Of a stretch of 64,000 nucleotides of DNA, positions 59,855 through 64,000 are shown piece after piece. Below the pieces are notes generated by a model. That model made no database searches, had not been told where the DNA came from, and saw only the letters and a program-made list of their open reading frames with translations. The first letter of the stretch is position 1. Each line of letters begins with the position of its first letter. A program made the translations under genes and the position numbers. Source of the DNA: Agrocybe praecox (taxonomy: Eukaryota; Basidiomycota; Agaricomycetes; Agaricales; Agrocybaceae); assembly GCA_964017145.1 (NCBI GenBank), contig OZ024846.1:2232001-2296000 (forward strand). Reading direction: 5' to 3'.

Positions 59855-61778
59855 ATGTCTACTCAAGAAAATGGCAACAGTTCTTCTGCAGACTCCATTC
59901 ACTTGGTAGAAGACGAAGAGTCAGATCTTCCGGAGAGAAGGACCCCCTTACCTGTGTTGGCCTTGATATCCGTCTTGTTAATTCAGCTGGCAGAGCCTAT
60001 TACATCAACTGTTATCTATCCGTTCATAAACCAATTTGTGCGAGAAACAGGAATCACAAAAGGTGATGAGGCGAAAACAGGTTATTATGCAGGAATCATA
60101 GTGCGTTATCATCTCTTACGCTTATGTTCTCACAGGTGTTAACTGACTCATGTAGGAATCAGCCTTCTTCTTCGCCGAAAGCATGACTGTGGTGCAGTGG
60201 GGTTACTTGTCAGATCATTATGGCCGAAGACCAATACTGCTCTGCGCGCCACTTGGTTTAACAGCAGCAATGTTGGGATTCGGAACATCGACAACATTTT
60301 GGCCTCTTGTGGCTTTCCGTTGCTTTCAGGGAATATTCAATGGCAATATTGGTGAGTAAATCGACGTCCACCTCACATCTCATATCTAGCTAACTTGAAT
60401 ACAAGGTGTATCGAAGAGTGCTTTGGCAGAGGTTGGCCGACGATAAAAATGAAAATAGTTCCTTACTAACCCTTTCTGTGATAGCTTACTGACGCAACTA
60501 ATAGGCCCGATGCTTTTGCCCTCATACCGTTTACCTGGAGCTTGGGAGTTACGACAGGGTTAGCGTCTTCGGTTCAAAAATCTCAAACTCAAACTCACAT
60601 CTTGTCATCACTTCTAGACCAATCATCGGCGGACTACTGTCAAATGCTGCCACCAGGTGGCCTGATACACTGGGTCATATTTTATATATCAAGACACATC
60701 CATACTTTTTGCCCTGCTTGGTTGCAGGAGCATTCACAATGGCAACTTTTATTTTTGACCTCTTTGCTCTGAAAGAGGTAATGCACGAACCTTCCGAGCT
60801 CCGCGCATACATACACTAACGACTTTGGGTTATTAGACGCTACCATCAATTATTGCGAAAGAAAAATCCAAAAATCGTGGCAATGTTGCTTCCGATGATT
60901 TTCAATCAGAAGGAAGTCGATTAATCAGTCGCGATCACGGAAATCAACAGAGTTATGGAGTGTTGGATTCTTCGTCGCGAGAAATTATTGAAGAGTCTGG
61001 TCCATCATCGTCAACCGTCAACTCCCAAACTACGGACCTTGCTAGTAACCTTAAAGAACCTCAACTGAAAGCCATATTTACACGCCCGATTCTATTCACA
61101 TTGCTGAATCATGTCTGCCTGACCTTCACGGATATGTGTCACTTTGCCCTTTTACCTCTCATGTACTCCACTCCGATAGAATACGGAGGGCTTGGGCTTG
61201 ACCCTCTCCGCATAGGAACAGCGTTGGGAACTTTTGGTCTCGCCAACTCGATTCTCCAAGTGAACACCCTCGGCCCAGCAGTACGCAAGTTTGGTCCACG
61301 CAACGTTTACAGGGTCGCATTTTCATTCCACCTTGGTATCTTCGCCATGTATCCTATCCTCCACTTTCTTGCCCAACGTGCAGGGTATGCAGATGGTTTT
61401 GTCATTGCTGGCATTGTTTTTCAGTTGTGTTTCCAGTCAATGATTTATATGGCTTATGGTAAGGCAGCTCTCCTTTTTAATCTGTCATTTTATTTACTTT
61501 TTTAAGGTTCGCTGCAAATTATTCTCGTGGAATGTGTACCTGAAGGAGGGCCGCTAGGCACAGTCAACGGTGTAGCCCAGATGATGGGGTCTGGGATGAG
61601 GTCTATTGCGCCGACATTCGCGACCTCCCTATTCTCTATATCGTTGCAACGTAATCTGGCCAATGGCAACATGGTGTATTATGTTCTTTTGGCCATGACT
61701 CTCATTACAGTGCAGTTTACAATCCTTCTTCCAAAAAGACCTGACCCAAAAAGGAGGAGGTCTTCATCAGCAACTTAG
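59855..61778 (+). CDS. Major facilitator (DHA1/ZIFL-like) transporter, diverged copy 4
   Basis: Seven exons (59855-60100, 60156-60351, 60406-60431, 60485-60558, 60618-60777, 60837-61458, 61507-61778) join in phase to 531 residues. Exons 2 to 5 have exactly the same lengths as in the three tandem copies 45 kb to the left, and every intron has the same position and phase, while the introns themselves are unrelated. The protein keeps GYYAGIIESAFFFAES, motif A as GYLSDHYGRRP (Arg replaced by His-Tyr in the variable part), ELTDATNRPDAFAL, motif C TGPIIGG, and PEGGPLGTVNG. The loop after exon 6 start is longer and Ser-rich. It is intact and clearly an older duplicate, probably the resident ancestor type. 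Confidence 0.9.
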
Positions 61779-62354
61779 GAGTCAAATGCATATGACCCAA
61801 TGGCTTTCCAAAATTGCCATCTTAAAAAGCTCTGGTTCGGCCGAATGAAGTGTCTGCGAAAACGCGACTTGTGCGGATAATTTCCCAGAAACAGAAGAAT
61901 CATGACACGGGAACACCGGAACTAGGAAGTTGTGATATAATAAAGTTATATGTAGGCTACACTTTTGTTTAGAATTTCCATGTCGATTGACCTTGAAGAG
62001 GTTATCAGATGTGATCTGCGTCGTTACATGAGTGTAATGCTCGGAAATCGACATGATTATCTTCGGAATTTGTTCTATTGAAAATTCCTGGGTAAAGAAC
62101 CACGTCGATGCTACGGTTGATCACGAACAACAAGCTCCATTGGTATGACCAATGTGGCGCAGTACTTCAAGGTTCACTTACATCCGACTAGAAGTAGGAT
62201 TCTATTCGATCCTCTTCAGAATACCTATCAAACCGGCCATTCGGCTCTCCTTGTTTGACACCTCGAGTGTACCAATCACCAGTATGTGTAGATTCGAATC
62301 ATTAATATACTCAATCCGAGGACACGACTGTAGATGGTCTCACGAGCTCAAGTG
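61779..62354. other. 3' flank of transporter copy 4, no gene recognised
   Basis: This holds the 3' UTR region and undifferentiated sequence before the transporter relict begins. Any exon 1 of the relict upstream of about 62355 is too eroded to see. Confidence 0.4.
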
Positions 62355-62915
62355 TGACGGCGGACAGAGAACCACACCCCTGCCAAAGCGTCTTCCTCCT
62401 TCGGCTGGTCGAGCCCACCGAGACGGTAACCTACCTGTGCGGCGTTGTAAGGAACGTATGGTCAGAAAATCAAGAATCACTGGAGGAGAGGTGACATCGA
62501 CGAACTCTCTGGATTAACTCTTACTCGTAAGCCCATTCTTCTTTGTGGTCCACTAGACCTGGCTGTTGCAATGATTATTTTTGGTACAACAACCTCGTCG
62601 TAATGCATGGCTTTCAGAACCTCCCTTCAAGGCCAAATTTTGCGTAGTATTATACTCGGAAAACTTCTCTCAGACCCGGCAGAAAACCGGTGGTTTACTA
62701 TTGGTCCTAAGGCTCCGATACTGGGGCTAAAAGAGGTAAGCGTTCTGTCCTTCAAGTCGACGAGAAGTACTGTATTTGATTCAATTCTAAACCTGATGCA
62801 GTGATGCATCCTTCATTTTGCGACTGAACTGAAGTCAAAAAGCGATGTTTCTCCTTCCACAGTTATATTCAACGCTTGTGGAGGTATGGTGGCCTTGGAA
62901 TAGACCTTTTCTTAA
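62355..62915 (+). pseudogene. Heavily decayed fifth transporter copy
   Basis: Scattered but ordered matches to the family remain. At 62372-62440 the DNA resembles exon 1 (acacccctgccaaagcgtcttcctcc against acacctctcccaatgac...agcgtcttcctca). At about 62530-62600 the + strand reads RKPILLCGPLDLAVAMIIFG, matching RRPVLLCAPLGLAIAMLVFG after motif A. At 62640-62745 it reads ILGKLLSDPAENRW, matching ILGGLLSNPETQWP. At 62862-62912 it reads LYSTLVE then YGGLGID, matching MYSTPIEYGGLGLD. Stops, frame changes and large gaps separate the blocks, so it is non-functional. Confidence 0.75.
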
Positions 62916-63756
62916 TCAACATAATTGAATTGGACACCTTTTGGATAACTTATGCATAAGTAGCGACGTTTGGAGTGAAAGGTGAGAATAAATGTCCGAA
63001 GATAACCGCGATTATTGTTCGGTAGCATTCAAAAGGATCACGTAAAACATATTGATCGAAATTGTTCCAATATATTAGATGTTGTGGACAGTAAATAGAG
63101 TCTCTCAAAATTAGAACTTGCAGCGCATATGTAATCTCGCATCATTTCTTGCCTCTGTATCCCAGCGACAATAACCCTGCTACCAAATCTCGGGGCGATG
63201 TTAATGGAGGCGCAAAACGACGAAGAAAACCCGAATACATATCTACAGGCCAAGGTGGGCCAGCGTTAATTAATAGACCAAAACATAGTACCCGGAACCC
63301 GTTCTTGCACTTGACGACGAATGGGAGAGTTGCCGCGGGTCAAGGCAGTAACCATCCTGACTATATGTGGTTCCCATCTATGGAGTATTCTCGCCAAGTC
63401 TTCAGCCTGGTCTTCAGCGGTCGACTGCAACTGCGACGACGACGGCAATATTTTTCCAGAATGGGTACTAGAACGATAGTGCACCTTCTTCATACCATAG
63501 AGACCCTTTTAATACACGGCCATTTCTTGCTATTAGCTGTTGATATAACGACAGGGCGTAGCAAGGCATACTATTAAAATAATGATTGTCTTCTACAAAG
63601 TATATTTTGTATCCGCGATGAGAGCATCTGCGCTGATACCGCATGCGCTGCGAGTCTAGGTGTTTGGATACCAATTTTTTAAAATAAAAAAATGAACACA
63701 ACAACGGGTATACTCCACGCAGCCTGAATTTAAGCACATATGATTCTCGAATTAAC
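62916..63756. other. Intergenic, no gene recognised
   Basis: A + strand frame at 63149-63577 is open for 142 codons but is Arg/Pro-rich without recognisable features. The rest is AT-rich. It probably includes further unrecognisable remains of the fifth transporter copy and the 3' flank of the edge gene. Confidence 0.35.
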
Positions 63757-64000
63757 CTAGATGGGGTCGTGGCTGGTCTTGGTTAATGCTGGAACCTGCT
63801 TCAAAATAACATAGCCACCTGGGCGACCAGCGATCATTGAATCAAACCGCTATAGTTAGCATAGTAACCGAGCCAGCGTCCATGACACCATTGATACGCT
63901 ATTGGAAAAAAGAATCTTATTACATGCATACTTAAAACCAGATCGGACCTGACGCTTGGGGTTTTTCCATCGACAACCGGACGACGAGTTGCTTCCTCCA
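63757..64000 (-). CDS. 3' end of a gene entering from the right edge (partial)
   Basis: The last 31 codons on the - strand (63849-63757) read RFDSMIAGRPGGYVILKQ and end ALTKTSHDPI with a stop, preceded by a branch-point and acceptor-like ctaactatag. Further right, 63930-64000 has a frame EEATRRPVVDGKTPSV with a possible gtatgc donor. The joins could not be fixed because the gene leaves the window. The Gly-rich GRPGGYVILK end looks like the C terminus of a metabolic enzyme, but I cannot name it. Confidence 0.35.

Noticed and set aside
63149..63577. 142-codon + strand frame near the right edge
   Set aside because: Arg/Pro-rich with no recognisable feature, in a region of transporter debris.

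Overview
The window is genomic DNA of a filamentous fungus, most likely an agaricomycete basidiomycete. Genes carry many short introns (about 50-65 nt, GT-AG), and the set includes an agaricomycete-type F-box protein, a CYP51 sterol demethylase, a HOPS subunit and an mRNA export receptor. I see no rRNA, tRNA, CRISPR or virus. All names come from reading translated exons by eye; no database search was run.

Left part (1-15.9 kb): a segmental duplication array. Three nearly identical seven-exon major facilitator transporters (915-2812, 10125-12013, 13105-15003) lie in tandem on the + strand, all with open, correctly phased exons. The unit also holds, tail to tail, a small secreted or anchored protein on the - strand: intact at 15081-15849, ruined behind copy 1, absent behind copy 2. 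A further ORF upstream of the transporter is open at 9161-9574 and decayed at 1-350. The gaps between units are filled with mobile DNA: a hAT-type element with perfect 8-bp target duplications (4230-4845), a CACTG-ended element with TCC target duplications (7336-9117), a 266-bp A-tailed insertion with an 11-bp target duplication (2972-3237) and a gene fragment with in-frame stops (12124-12705).

Middle part (16-52 kb): mostly single-copy cell-biology genes. They are an STK16/ENV7-like kinase, an F-box protein with a hydrophobic tail, a 994-residue Lys/Glu-rich nuclear-type protein, a small secreted charged protein with a good TATA box, CYP51 (ERG11), a single-pass membrane protein, VPS39/VAM6, an ankyrin-coiled-coil protein, MEX67/NXF1 and a conserved-looking unknown. 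Two long gene-poor stretches (18.5-21.7 and 23.4-27.9 kb) contain minisatellites and simple repeats.

Right part (52.7-64 kb): a secreted type-B carboxylesterase, a secreted S41-family peptidase (CPAF/ustP-like), a fourth, diverged but intact member of the same transporter family (59855-61778), a heavily decayed fifth transporter copy (about 62355-62915), and the 3' end of a - strand gene leaving the window.

The clearest story is repeated amplification, decay and transposon colonisation of one transporter family at both ends of a block of ordinary genes. I found no convincing wholly new molecular system. The best leads are the transporter plus secreted-protein unit, the cargo-carrying CACTG element and the charged secreted protein at 31.5-32.4 kb.
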